From the NCBI RefSeq assembly GCF_024323335.1, contig NC_066583.1, positions 410,638,031 to 410,702,030 on the forward strand: DNA of 64,000 nucleotides, in the 5' to 3' direction. The stretch's first letter is position 1, and each line of letters begins with the position of its first letter. A program made the position numbers and the translations under genes. Source of the DNA: Lathyrus oleraceus (taxonomy: Eukaryota > Streptophyta > Magnoliopsida > Fabales > Fabaceae). A model generated the notes under the pieces. That model searched no databases and had not been told where the DNA came from. It worked only from the letters and a program-made list of their open reading frames with translations. Of the stretch, positions 36,201 through 48,244 are shown piece after piece.

Positions 36201-37624
36201 ACCAATCAAAGATCTATACAAATATCCTAATGAATTGGAGAATAAATGAGATCGAAAATCAACCTCTTGAAGAGCAGAAACTGGAATCGTGTGCTACCAA
36301 GCTCAGCAAGGCCTCAAATCTCCTCCACAGGGCTTATTGAAGTGATTGATGATGAATTTGAAGCTCAAATGCACGTGAATCCAGTAGATTTTGCAAGCTC
36401 CATTGAATCTTCAAGCTTTGAGTATGGTCCAAACTGGCACGATTTGCTTCGAATTCACGTCCAATTCCACTCAAAAATGCTTCATGATCATGAATCAATC
36501 AGTAGAAATGGCTCTTGTGTGAAGAATTGCAAAATATTTTTGAGAGAAAATTTTTGATGATTTTTTAATCTAGATCTGAAAATGAATGTTAATGATGAAA
36601 ACAGTTGTGATTAACAATATATAGGTCCTGCTAATGATGCTGAAATCAAGTTTAAGCCAAATGCAATTGAGATTAGCAACTTCTGAGTTGTATGTACAAA
36701 ATTAGATTTTCACCTCATGCACTTCATGCATGCGTGAACAGTGCTCAACTCAGACCCAAAACCACTTAACCAAGGCCCATGCACACTTATGGATTGGTAT
36801 TTTATGCATATAATCATCCAAATTGATTTTATGAAATTTCCTTTCAAAAACTTCATGAGTGAGAACATGATCATGCAAGAGAAATTCATGCCATGTAATG
36901 GATGTTTTGGAAAATACATGTTATGAGGATCAAAATGCAAAAAGAACCACCCAAATTGGAGCTTTGGTTCAAAAGTTATGCCCATTTGAACTTTCAAGCA
37001 CACGTTTCCATGATTGGATCATATCTCCTCAACCACACATTAGAAATTCATGATCTTGGACTTTTTGGAAATGGGAGAGAAAGATCTTAAACTTTCATGT
37101 TGGACAAAATTTCATTTGAAGCTTTGTTGATGATGTAAACATGAGTTGAAGTTGGTCCAAAAACTTTCCATTTTTGGAAATTCCAAATTATAGGTCACTT
37201 GCTATTTTGGGAAAGTCTTGACTTGACTTCAAATTCTTCAATGTGAGTGTTTGAAATGTCAAATGAGACTTGTTTGAACATGAATGAAGTAGCTTTAATC
37301 ACTTCCCACCTCCAAATCCACAGTTGACTTTGTAGTTGACTTTTATTGACTTTTGTTGGCCTCAGATGACTTGCACATGCACTGATACTTGAGTCTTCAA
37401 CACTTGGCCAAGCTACCTCAAAATGATACTTGAGTCATGTAAGCTCATTGGAACCACCATAGGGCTTTCATCTCATGGAAAATTCTCTTGCTCTCTTGCA
37501 GGGTTGAATCTCCAGACCAATCTTGACTGATGAGATGTAATGGACTATGCAATGTGAATGCAATGTTAATGACCTAAAAATGAAATGAATCTACAAATGG
37601 GAGGTGCAAATTTTAGGTGCTACA
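33292..37624 (-). mobile_element. Ogre-2 5' LTR
   Basis: 4,333 bp, element sense TGTAGCACC to GCGACA. It contains, in element order, a TATATA box (about 36618-36623), a tRNA-minihelix-like block (about 35783-35831), three hairpin modules (34033 down to 33610) and the GTGGCGGCTCTG motif (33331-33348). Several 60-120 aa ORFs inside are repeated in all three LTRs and lack any domain. I regard them as chance frames. Confidence 0.95.
33610..34035 (-). promoter_or_regulatory. Three hairpin modules in Ogre-2 LTR U5
   Basis: Plus-strand text TACGTA followed by an inverted repeat and then CGTAGYTCGG occurs at 33610-33656, 33693-33743 and 33987-34033. Arms of the second are TCTTCTC/GAGAAGA and of the third CCTCAT/ATGAGG. 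The first is weaker (GTCT/AGAC). The module also occurs in the other LTR families of the window. Confidence 0.7.
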
Positions 37625-37629
37625 CTTGT
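37625..37629. repeat. Target-site duplication CTTGT (right) of Ogre-2
   Basis: Identical to 8575-8579. Confidence 0.8.
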
Positions 37630-39867
37630 CCAAGTAAACAGATTTCAAATAAATCAAATGCGTGCTCAACATTTCCCTCCCCTTCACCGCCCGATCACCA
37701 TGGCTCACCGCACCGGCGTCCGTTGCTGGTGCCGGTAGTGGCCTACAACTAAAATCCCACAACCAATAGATGCACCATGACAAGCCAAGCGTGAGTATGG
37801 AAATGGAATTGGGAAACAGTCACAGAGTTGGTTGAATCGAGCCTAATCATGGAAGAACCCTAACCTTCACATCTCAAATTAAATGGTGCTTGGCCCTAAT
37901 TAATCTCTAGCACCATGGGGCTTCTAATTCCTACCTTAGATTCTACATCCTGGTGAGCTCAAAGCAAGAAAATGGCACAGAATAGAAAATGACATACCAG
38001 AGAAGATGATCGGAAAATACACCAGTGAGTTTCTGCACTTCATTCGCTTTCTTCTTCTTCTTTTTCCATCTCCTTATTCTTCTTCTGAATTTGAGAACAA
38101 TGAAAAGAGAATGAAGTGGCTTAGCTCAAGCTAAATTGAAGCTTCGATGTGAAGCTTCAATGGCTTCTAGGAGAAAAAACAACTTTGAGTAGGGTGAGGG
38201 AAGAGATTGCAATAGAGAGAGTGTAGGTTCAAGCAAAAATCCAAGGGTTCTGAAAATGTGAGTGATGAATCTCTTAAATAGAGGTGAGGCTCGGAACTTG
38301 TTAGCTTTGGATTTAGGTATGGAGTTGGTTAGATATGGTTTGGAGTTAGTTGGCCCTGACTCATTGAGTTAACTAAAAACTCAGTTGGTTAATGAATGAG
38401 AAACTCAGATAGTTATGTTAGTTATGTTAGTTATGTTAGTTTAGGTTGGTTAACAAATGAGTGAACTTGAGATTAGATAGGCTATTGCAGGTTATGGTTA
38501 AGTTGCAGTTATTTTGAAATGATTTTAGTGACCTGCTAATCATGTTGCAGGTTGAACTTAAGTGACTTTACTTTTTCCCTTTTGAATTGATGAATAGCTT
38601 GATATGTGAATGTTGATAACTTTGGTACATAGACTTGGTTCAATGCTTCACAAGTTTTATCCCACTACTGGTATTCAATTCCTTTGCTCTTACCTATATC
38701 TTTTGTTGCAACAAGCTTGAATGGATTTGGAATATCATCTCAACTTAAGGTTTAGCCTTGGTAGACTTTTTGATGCCAGCTTGGGGAATGTTTGGCTTTG
38801 AGGTGTGTGCACCACTGTGATGAAGATGCAATGTTGCTATGTCCTTAGTCTTGCCTACTATGTTAGATCCTTTCTCAGTTCTGCAGGTGGTGAGTGGCTA
38901 AGCATGGCTTGATTTTCTGATTGAAATGCAAGGCAAAAGCCTTGTGCTTGAGTTGGCATTGATTGGTTGTGTCCTGCTGTACAGGGGAATGCTTAGTTGG
39001 ATTTTTGCTCATGATGATCATTGTTGATATGCATGGACACTAATAGATTTTTCTTGTGGAAATTGTAGCTAGTGTGTAGTCACAGGTGAAGCAGAAACAG
39101 GTTAGGTGAAGTAAGACATTGGCTCCCTAATGCAATTGCCTCATGGCTGCTGTTGGTGATGATGACATGATGAGCTTGATGGTTACATTATAGTTCAGGA
39201 TAATGGTATGGAGTTTCACACTCTGGACTGCTCCTTATATTCCATTATCTCACTGAACTATTGGCATGATGGTTGGTGTGGTGAGATGCCCATTTGGCTT
39301 GCTCTGTGTTGAGATGGTTTGGTGCATCTGATGGGAACTCTGTCATTGGTTTAAACAATGCCTTAGCAGGTTAATAGGCTCACAAATATCCACCAGTCTG
39401 ATTATGTTTCAAGGCTTGTGTTTTGGCATTCAACTTATTGACAAGTCTTTGATTACGGGCCAGTTGCAACAGATTGATGCTATGCTGTCCCACACTCCAA
39501 TCTGGCCAATGTTCTTGCAACAGGTAAGATACTTCTTGGTTTTGTTTTATGCACAACTGAATTTGTCATATGTGATGGTTGTTATAGCAATGGGTATTTA
39601 TGGACTCGGAACATGTATTGAAGACCATGGTTGTCATATTTTGTAGCACATCTGGATTGGTTTTGTAAGGCTTCATCTGGATTAATGCAGTAAGATAATA
39701 TCATGGTGCATTGATGCTTTATCTGCAGTTGTTACTTTGCAGGTTTGTTTGTTTGCATTGTGAATTGGTTGGTCTGTTTGTAGTGATGGTTCTTTTGTTG
39801 TAGATTTCATGAGCCATCTCCATCATCATGAACCCCAGGCCTATTGCATATGTAAGTATATCCAACA
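37630..39867 (-). mobile_element. LTR-D, 5' (U3) part
   Basis: Continues the host LTR after Ogre-2. Minus-strand CTCTATTTAAGAG (38271-38283) is a possible TATA region, followed in element sense by a pyrimidine-rich stretch. A nine-base unit agttatgtt is repeated three times at 38411-38437. 38600-39830 has no recognisable domain or long ORF and is assigned to U3 by position only. The right edge is set at 39867, where integrase coding begins, with a plausible element start TGTTGGATAT. No matching target duplication was found at the two ends of LTR-D. Confidence 0.5.
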
Positions 39868-40832
39868 CTTCTGAATGCAAGTTTGTGAAGAAATGCCACA
39901 AGTGTCAGATTTATGCGAATAAGATTCATATTCCCCCGACACTTCTGAATGTTATTTCCTTACCATGGCATTTCTCCATGTGGGGAATTGACATGATTGG
40001 CATGATTGAACCCAAGGCGTCGAATGGTCACCGTTTTATTCTCGTAGCCATTGATTACTTCACCAAGTGGGTTGAAGTGGCATCGTATGCAAATGAGACC
40101 AGGCAGGTGGTTGTGAGGTTTATCAAGAACCAACTCATATGCCTATATGGTGTGCCAGACAATATCATTACTGATAATGGATCTAATTTGAACAATAAGA
40201 TCATGAAAGAGCTGTGTAGTGAATTCAAGATTGCACATCATAATTCTTCTCCCTATAGTCCCAAGATGAATGGGGCTGTTGAAGCTGCTAACAAGAACAT
40301 CAAGAAGATTATTTAGAAAATGGTTATTACATACAAGGATTGGCATGAGATGTTTCCATTTGCTCTGCATGGTTATCGTGCATCCGTCCACACTTCAACA
40401 GGGGCAACCCCTTTCTCTCTTGTATATGGCATGGAGGCTGTGCTCCCCGTAGAGGTCGAGATCTCATCAATGAGAGTCTTGATGGAAGCCAATTTGACTG
40501 AGGCTGAATGGGTTCAGAGTCATTATGACCAATTGAATTTGATTGAAGAGAAGAGATTAACTGCCATGTGCCATGGTCAGTTATATCAACAAAGGATGAA
40601 GAAAGCCTTTGATAAGAAGGTCAAGCCTCGTGTGTTCCGAGAAGGTGACCTCGTACTTAAGAAAGTCTCGTCTTTCGCGCCCGATTCCAGGGGTAAGTGG
40701 ACTCCAAACTATGAAGGTCCATACGTTGTTAAGAGAGCCTTTTCAGGCGGTGCTTTGTTGCTTACAACTATGGATGGGGAAGATTTCACTCGTCCTGTGA
40801 ATTCAGATGCCGTCAAGAAATACTTCTCCTAA
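39868..40832 (+). pseudogene. Ogre-A integrase, C-terminal two thirds with one TAG
   Basis: One frame interrupted only by TAG at 40314-40316. It starts in the zinc-binding region (KKCHKCQIYA). The catalytic core shows D in WGIDMIG, D in IITDNGSN and E in NGAVEAANKN. The C-terminal part has GATPFSLVYGMEAVLP, FREGDLVLKK, WTPNYEGPYVV and FSGGALLLTTMD, ending DAVKKYFS before TAA at 40830. In an intact element this would integrate cDNA in the nucleus. The N-terminal HH half of the zinc finger and all upstream pol are missing, replaced by LTR-D sequence. The stop lies where relatives have Q in IIQKMV, consistent with CAG to TAG. Confidence 0.92.
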
Positions 40833-43800
40833 AAATAAAAAATAATAGCTCGCTAAGTTGAAAACCCGAAAGGGCGGCTTAGGCAAAAATGAGCGTCTCG
40901 GTGGATTGAAAACTCGAAAGGGCGGTCCAGGAAAAATTTAGAGACATGAAAAAATGAATATATATCCCGCTAGATTGAGTACCTCACCCTGGGGAAATCT
41001 AGGCAAAAATTAGGGATTTGGCAAGTAACTGAATCCTGACAAGACTTTATTCTACAACTGTTATCTGTCAAGCATTCTCGCTCAGTCATCATCAACTGAA
41101 GTTTCGAATAAAATGGATTCAGAGTTGGTGGAGAAACGGTCATTATGTCCAATGTAACCTTTTTCGATGTATATCACCAGTTTCAAATTTGTAAAGATCT
41201 ATGGAGTCTCGCCATTTGCGGACTATCATTCTCTTAAATAAATTTGAGCCTTTATCCAATTCTCTGCACTCGTATTTGTTTCTGTCTAACAAATGTTTGC
41301 ATGTTTTAATTGATGAATATCATTGTTTTAAACAAATAAAGTTTTCATGAATAAACTGTTTTAAACAAAATGAACGTTCACAATAACTGAAAGGATAAGT
41401 GGGATGTCCTTAGTTCTTTCCTAAGGATAGTATGATTACCAAAAGGTAAGACATTTATTCATATTCTGGCATTCTTATATCCTCTTCGTAAGCTTTCAAG
41501 TTGTCTCCCCGGCGAGCACAGAAAGAATAGCACATCATCAGCTTCCCAGAGAGTTTAACGCTAGCATTTGTGTTTTATCAATTATATGGTTGTCATCCCT
41601 TGTGTGGACTGGCCTAAAATCCCTTATAGATTGATAAAATTTGATATGTTTTAAGTGGAGAGTATTCCTTATCTCATTATCCTGACTGTTTACTCACGAG
41701 GAAGATTGTCTTTCCCCAGCAGGAGTAAGAATCTCCAGCGGAGTAAGCATGTGTTCCCTGCAGAGCTGCCTTTCCAGATAGTTGTCTCCTCAACAGGAAG
41801 TTTCCTAGTGCAATTGTTGAAGAGTTTGTTTCTATTTTCAATTATTTTGAAAGGACGTATCCCCGGTATGTCGCTTGTTGATGAATGACTCATTTCCAAT
41901 TTACCCAGCCAGGGTAGGTTCCCTCGAGAGCATTTGCAGCTCGTCCTAGTAGGGTTTCCAGATCATAGCATGATGTTTGTATCCCCTCCGAGTCTGAAGA
42001 TTTCTTATAGCATTGAGAGCTGGTGGTGAAGATGTTTATTTCCTTCCCCAGTGGAGTAAAATGCTATTTCTTCCCCTTTGCAGAGTTTCCTCTCCAGCAG
42101 ATAGAAGGGAGTGTCTTGATTGATGTACATCTGATTGGTGGTTGTTCCCCATGGAGTTCCACATCATTCCTTGATAAGCTTCCCCAGTAGAGTTTCTTCT
42201 CCGACGAATCTTATTGTTCTTTAACCACCTGTCCCCGAGAGAGCTGATGGAAACTCCTCAGAAGATTTTCTGCATCTTCCTTATGTCAGGATTGTCTACT
42301 CTTGGAAGACTTCTCCGATGCAAAGTGTTACCTCTTGCAGTTGGAAGCTTCGACTTTTCCTATTCCCAGCTGTGGCTAAAGTCTTCCCTTGTTCATTCTT
42401 ATGCCAGAGACGATCCCCATCAGAGTTGAGTTCTCTGTTCGACTCATCTTCTTACGCTGCTCCTAAATACATCTTCTTTGTATCCTCAGCGAGTGTAGCT
42501 TTGGGTTAGGGTTTGATATCCCTGATGATTTATTTTCATCCTTCTCGGGTTGTTCCCAAGTTGGGTTCTCCAGTGGGCTTCGCCCTTCTTGTCGAGACGT
42601 TTGCCGAGTGTCTGTTCGGGATTCTTGGACTTGTTTGGGTTAGATATGTCTGTTTGTTAGCATTAATCATACAAAAATCATGCATGTACATGCATAGTTA
42701 TAGCATTCAGATATTCATGATTGCATTCTTTGCCATATATCTTTGCTTGTTATCTCCTGCTATTGGTGAAAAGTTCTTCCCCAAGCATATGTTTGTGTCT
42801 GATCTCTCCATATAGAGTCAGCCCCATAGGCAGAAAGTGTTCATCTTTCCTTTTTTTTCCCCACTGAGTTATGTCCTCGTGGATGATTATTGTTTCCATT
42901 TCCTTCCCCAGTTGTATATCGGGATGGAATTACTCCCCTGAGTTATATCCTCATCGGGTTGAGTCTTGTTTGATTGTGTCTTTCTAGTTTGTTCCTAGAT
43001 TGATTCCTTTCTTGTTATCCCTTGCAGTTCTTTGTGGTTCAGTTGTTCAATTGCTCAGTAACCAGTAATAGTTCATCCTTTTCCCCAGCGGATTTTGTGG
43101 CCTTCTACCCAGTAACAGGTAGTTGTAAGTCCTATTACTGTATTTTTCTACCCAGTAACCGGTAGATGTAGTCCCCTCTTTGTTGGTTATCTTTACCCAG
43201 TAACCGGTAGATGTAATCCCCTCTTTGTTGGTTATCTTTACCCAGTAACCGGTATTGATATTCCTTCATTTTTTAGTATACCACCTAGTAACCGGTGATA
43301 TATCTGTTGGATAATTGCTTTTGTCATGCAATTTATCCCTAGCAAGTCATCTTTCATTTACCCTTGTTTGGTAATGATTGTTTCTCCTTCTGATTGGTCA
43401 TCATTTTATACCCAGTAACCGGTATCTCGATGCCCTTTCTTTTCGGTCGATTTATCCTTTATTAACCCAGTAACCGGTTGTGGATAATCTTCCATGCGAG
43501 TATGTTATCTACATTTTACCCATATAACGGTAGTAGATAATATATCTCATGCGCTTTTCAGTCGAAGTCTTTTCTTCCCAGTCGAGTAAGATTCGTATTT
43601 CCTTGTGGAATCGAATGTCCATCCTGTATATCGGGTTTGCTTTTCCAGCCCTCCTTTCGGATGATGAGTGTCTTGGATATGTTTCCAATTCACGCCTGGT
43701 TGGTCACCTATTATATACCCAGTAACCGTTATCCCTGGTGTTCCTTCCTTCTGCTCCCTATTATGACTTTTTGTCCCCTATGGAGTCAGATTTTCCTGAG

Positions 43801-44429
43801 TTGAGATGTGCCTTTTGGGTCCTCCTTAGATGTTTCGGATGATTGATATCTCTCACCCTTATACTGGTCTTAGATACTCTTTCTCCCTGAGCGTGTTGTA
43901 CTCTCACCCAGTAACCGGTGTTTTGATAACATGTCTCTCTTTGAGTTTATTACCCAACAACCGACAATATCTCGTCTTTTCTTCCTCAGCTGAGTCCTTT
44001 GTGGACGTCCCCGTCTAAGTCCGGATTTTTATCCGATGTATCCTTTGTGGATAGTTTTTCTGTATTGGCGTATTCCCCAGTACATGCATCTTTGCGTCAG
44101 CTCGAGTCCTTGCATCGATTTATTTTCATGGAATCCTTTCACGTCTCCCATCTAGTTTTCAAGTCGTGACCTACTCACGCATTTTTACCTTATTTCTCCT
44201 CGGAGTCTCTGTCTTTGTAGTGAGTGTGTTACTCCTATAAATCTTGAGTTCCTCCTGATTTCTTTTCCTTTGTGGCAATTATTCACCATGAAATTTTTTA
44301 TTTTTGCATGCATACATCTGCATCAAGACGTCTCTTAGGGATCAAAATTCGTCTCTTTGTTATATTTAAGCTCATTCTATCTCGTCGAGACGAAGATTTT
44401 AACCTTCATATCTCCGACTAGGACGACCT
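40833..44429 (+). mobile_element. Ogre-A 3' UTR
   Basis: 3.6 kb with no domain-bearing ORF. It opens with repeated gaaagggcgg...aggcaaaaat segments (40855-41010). 41470-43100 carries scattered TCCCCAGNNGAGT motifs. 43080-43930 is rich in CCCAGTAACCGGT repeats. 43930-44429 is T-rich with no obvious repeat. Length and repeat content are normal for an Ogre 3' UTR. Confidence 0.85.
43080..43930 (+). repeat. CCCAGTAACCGGTA repeat cluster in the Ogre-A 3' UTR
   Basis: The 14-base motif or a close variant recurs near 43105, 43150, 43196, 43240, 43285, 43410, 43463, 43718 and 43906. Around 43150-43260 it lies in near-identical 47-bp units that share gatgtaatcccctctttg. It becomes irregular further right. 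Confidence 0.85.
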
Positions 44430-44443
44430 TAAATAGGGGCATC
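44430..44443 (+). promoter_or_regulatory. Ogre-A polypurine tract
   Basis: TAAATAGGGGCATC directly precedes TGTAAGACCC, parallel to AATAGGGGAAGT in Ogre-2. Confidence 0.75.
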
Positions 44444-45951
44444 TGTAAGACCCTAATTTTGACCCTAAGATCCCTCGTGGCATCATGTTATTGCACAAGT
44501 GCATTGCCTTAAGGATCACGGCATGTTTGGCTTCATAACCTTAGGGTTGAGACTTGTTTGAGTGCTTTGAGACCACCAAGCATGTTTTCATTGTATATTA
44601 TTGTTTTTATTATTTGATTACTAACCAAAAGCACAAAAATATGTCACTAACTCTTTTTGTTTTGAAGCTCAAGTGATCATGTGCTCCACAATGCTCCTAG
44701 GAGGCTCCTAAGCCCAATGAAATGGCTAGATGAAGATGAGAAAAAGCATGACAATGATCCAAAAAGTTCCTAATCATCATATATGTCTCCCAAGTATCTC
44801 AATTTGCCAATTTGATCAAGATAACCCAAAGGGCTTGAAGATAATTTCTCAAGGAAACCCTAATTTCACTATGTTTTGACTATGCCTTGCCCATGAAGCA
44901 ATCTCAACCCCTGATCAAATTTAATCAAGGGAAGTTCTTTAATTCATCATTTTATGCATATATGAGCCTATTTGAGGCCCCTCAATCATTCATTCCTCAA
45001 GATTGGAAGTTTGGCCTCGAAAAAGATGACCAGTCAAGTCATCTAACTAAGCTGAGAATTAATGAGATATAACTTTTAATATGTTTGTCAAATGAATCTT
45101 ACCCCAGGAGAAAAACTGTTCCTAAGAACCATATGAACAACTTTCATGTTCATCAAAAATCCATTTTAAACTTGTAAGGTCATCATTCATTTCAAAACAT
45201 TATAGGTCATTTTGACTGAAACCCTAATTTTAGGTCAACTTACCAAGGGCATAACTTCCTTAAATTTTATGATTTTGAGGTGAGACCAAATGCATTGTAA
45301 ATATTGAGATGTCTACTTCAAATGTTATGTTGGACAAAATTTCATAATCCTAAAATAAATAGATTTGATAGTGCAAAACATTATAGGTCATCTTGGACCT
45401 AATTCATGGAATTTGAAAAAGTACCTAACTTCAAATGCCCATAACTTTGTCATAGAAAATCAAAATGATGCAAACTTTGAGTCTAGATTCACCATCTTGA
45501 AAATATATATACAACTTTGATGTTGGAGGTTTTTTCATTTGAAGCTTGCAGCATGAAAACAGAGGGGTTTGATTAAGCTTGCTTTTGGGTAAAATTTTTC
45601 AAGGTGATTTGAACATGTTTTGTACTTGAATTTTCACAGCCAGTTTTGATAAACTTTCACATGCCAAATGATTTTTTGCCCAACATGACTTTTGTACTCA
45701 TAATACTCATTTGGACCTACCATTTGTGATTTTCGAAATTCTTTTCATTTATGTGCATTTTGGATATTTTATGTTATAACTTGAATTGCAAGCATGTTTT
45801 AGTCCAATGCACACGACCAATTGCCCTTCACTTGATTTCAGCAAGCTTCTACATTCATCATTGGGCCTTCCACACGCTTACACAAGCCCATGCAATTCAA
45901 ATTCCATTTGCCATGCACATGAACAATGCATGATCAGCTGATGCATTCAGT

Positions 45952-45960
45952 TATAAATAG
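45952..45960 (+). promoter_or_regulatory. TATA box of the Ogre-A LTR
   Basis: TATAAATAG about 1.5 kb into the LTR, followed by gaggcttcctctcattcatttg, a typical start region. Confidence 0.65.
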
Positions 45961-48244
45961 AGGCTTCCTCTCATTCATTTGCAAACCTTTTGGAGATCCC
46001 AAGTGCTGCAGAAGTGAAACCATAGCCATCACTAAAGGAATTAATCACTTTTCTTCAATTTTTCGAGCTTGAAATTCAGCATCATTAGTTGAGTTTTAAA
46101 GCCAATTTACTTAGCCTATCACTTCCATTATATTCATAGATCAAAGAGGAGCAAGGATCTTGGAGAATTCGTGGCCAGAACTTCATCAACTCAAAGGTAT
46201 AATCTCAAACTTTTTTGATCTAGAACTCTTTATCCAATGTAGCATTCTTGTGTTTCTGTGGTTTTCTAAAGTCCTCACACTTGAGGCAAGCAGTTGATGC
46301 TTTCAATTCTTCATTTCATGAGAAATCCGTGTGGACACCATGATTTTCTCCTTCACATTTATCTCAATATAGGAAGAGTGAGGGAGATCCATTGGTACAG
46401 TGATGATCTCCATCACACGAGCTTCATTTCCATAGCCTTGTTTTTAATTTTTATTAAGTTTTATTTTTCTACAACTGGTGGCCGGAATTGGTTGCTTCGC
46501 CGGAGAAGATAGTGGTTTCCACCACCACCACCACCACGTGTGCACGCTAGGTCCATTGGATCTTGTTGCGATGATTTAATCTTGTTCATTCATTGTAATT
46601 ACTTCATTTAATACTTGGTGTTGCGCGCTTGACTCATGTGTAGCGTGTTTCCTCAGATCCCAGCCATCCACAGGTGCCACGTCAATTAATGAAATGCATC
46701 TGATGACTCTGGCTTTTTCGCTTATTTCATTTTTTATTTTATTTTCAGTTAATTCATTTCATTTTCAAAAATTCATTAAAAATTCATTTGAAGTCAAAAA
46801 AATATGAGACCAATTCCAAAAAATTTCTTGAAAAATGTAGTTTCCTATTATGATTTTTAATTATTTTTGTGACTTCATTTGATGTTTTTTATGAATTACT
46901 TGGTTTTTAATGCTTTTAATTCATTTTACAATACTTTTTGACTTTTAAAAAATCCAAAAATATTTTCATAGCATTTATGGATCATGATAAGTCAATGAAA
47001 AATAGTCTCAACAATTTCTTGATTGTTTTGAGATTATTTGAGATTTTAATTCATATTATGCTATTTTTAATTATTTTTAATTGGTTTTAATTACTTTCTG
47101 ATTTCAAAAATTTGTGAAAATATTAGTCAAAGCTTGTTTGACTATGTTGAACCTATGAGAATTTAATTGGACTTTTCAAAGTTGCTTTGAATTGAAGTTG
47201 AGGTTCCTTTTGGTTTGTTTATTTTTTATTTCTATTTTTTTTTAATTCAAAAAATACAAAAAAATATCATTGACTTCTTGACTTGTTATTTTGATTTCTC
47301 TTCTGTTTGGTGTTGATTGAGTTTGATTTGATTCAACTTTGATCAATTGGGATTGGTTGTTGATTTCTTTCCCCCTCCCTTTCATCTTCATCCCTTTCTT
47401 TCCATCAATGAGAAGTTTAACCTTCTTTGATCCAAACCAAATTCAACTTGATCCATGATCAAGTGAGTTATTTTGTGTCAAAGATAGGTTACTTCTTGGT
47501 CAAGGAAATAACCAAAAGTCAATACAAGGCCCTTCCTCTTTTGTTTCGCATGGCAAGTTTATGGAGCTTGGCTTACTTGTCATGATCTGTAACTTGTGTT
47601 CTTTGCCTATATTCTTATTGACCGACCTCAGATAGGTGTGACTACTACATTAGTCCACTTACAATTGCTTAACATAGCGCTACATTGTCTTATGACAAGC
47701 TAACATAATCTTACTAACTACTAACTTTAATTTGAGCTTTTAATTTTTTGTCATTTACTTTTAATGTCATTTACTTCTTGCTCATTATTCATATTGATTT
47801 TCAACTTTGCTCACTTGAGCACATATTTTATGTTTATGTCATTTTTCTTTTGCTCATTTGAGCCCATTATTGTATATAAATATATTGCTATCTTATGTTA
47901 TTTTGTGTTTGTTTTGATTTAAACCCAAATGCAAAAGGAGAAAGGACTTAGAATTAGGATTTACCTATGCTTAATGGAGTTCAAGAGCAACTAGGCGTCA
48001 TGCCTTTAGAATACAAAACTTGTTGAAGAGCAACTAGGCCTCATGCCTTTAGAATGCTAAAATTCAAAGTTGACCTCAAAGGACTTCTCCTCAAACTTAT
48101 TCTTTGTCCATTCCCCTTATTGTGTTGTGAACTTTTTGATGTTTGCTTTTGTGTGATAGGGATCCCACCTTGAGATTGTGAAAAGAGGACCATTATCATG
48201 AGTAGCCAAGTTAAGAGTCAAGCCAATTGGAGATTGATGCTTGT

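Larger units (their letters stand above)
8580..37624 (-). mobile_element. Ogre-2: three-LTR Ogre/Tat-type retrotransposon
   Basis: Minus-strand element. Order from right to left: 5' LTR (33292-37624), PBS, degenerate gag-pol interior, 3' UTR with tandem array, PPT, middle LTR (20801-25136), fossil PBS, and an outer LTR lacking its 5' end (17970-20783 plus 8580-9624). The outer ends share the TSD CTTGT. The PBS TGGCGACTCTGTTGGGGA matches the tRNA-Arg type typical of the Ogre lineage. A chromovirus (9625-17964) is nested in the outer LTR. Gag core and integrase core are missing, so this copy cannot move by itself. The three-LTR form is best explained by unequal recombination followed by deletion of one interior. 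Confidence 0.85.

Noticed and set aside
38600..39830. A possible single-copy host gene in apparently unique sequence
   Set aside because: No ORF above about 80 aa, no domain or clear exon structure; position fits LTR U3.
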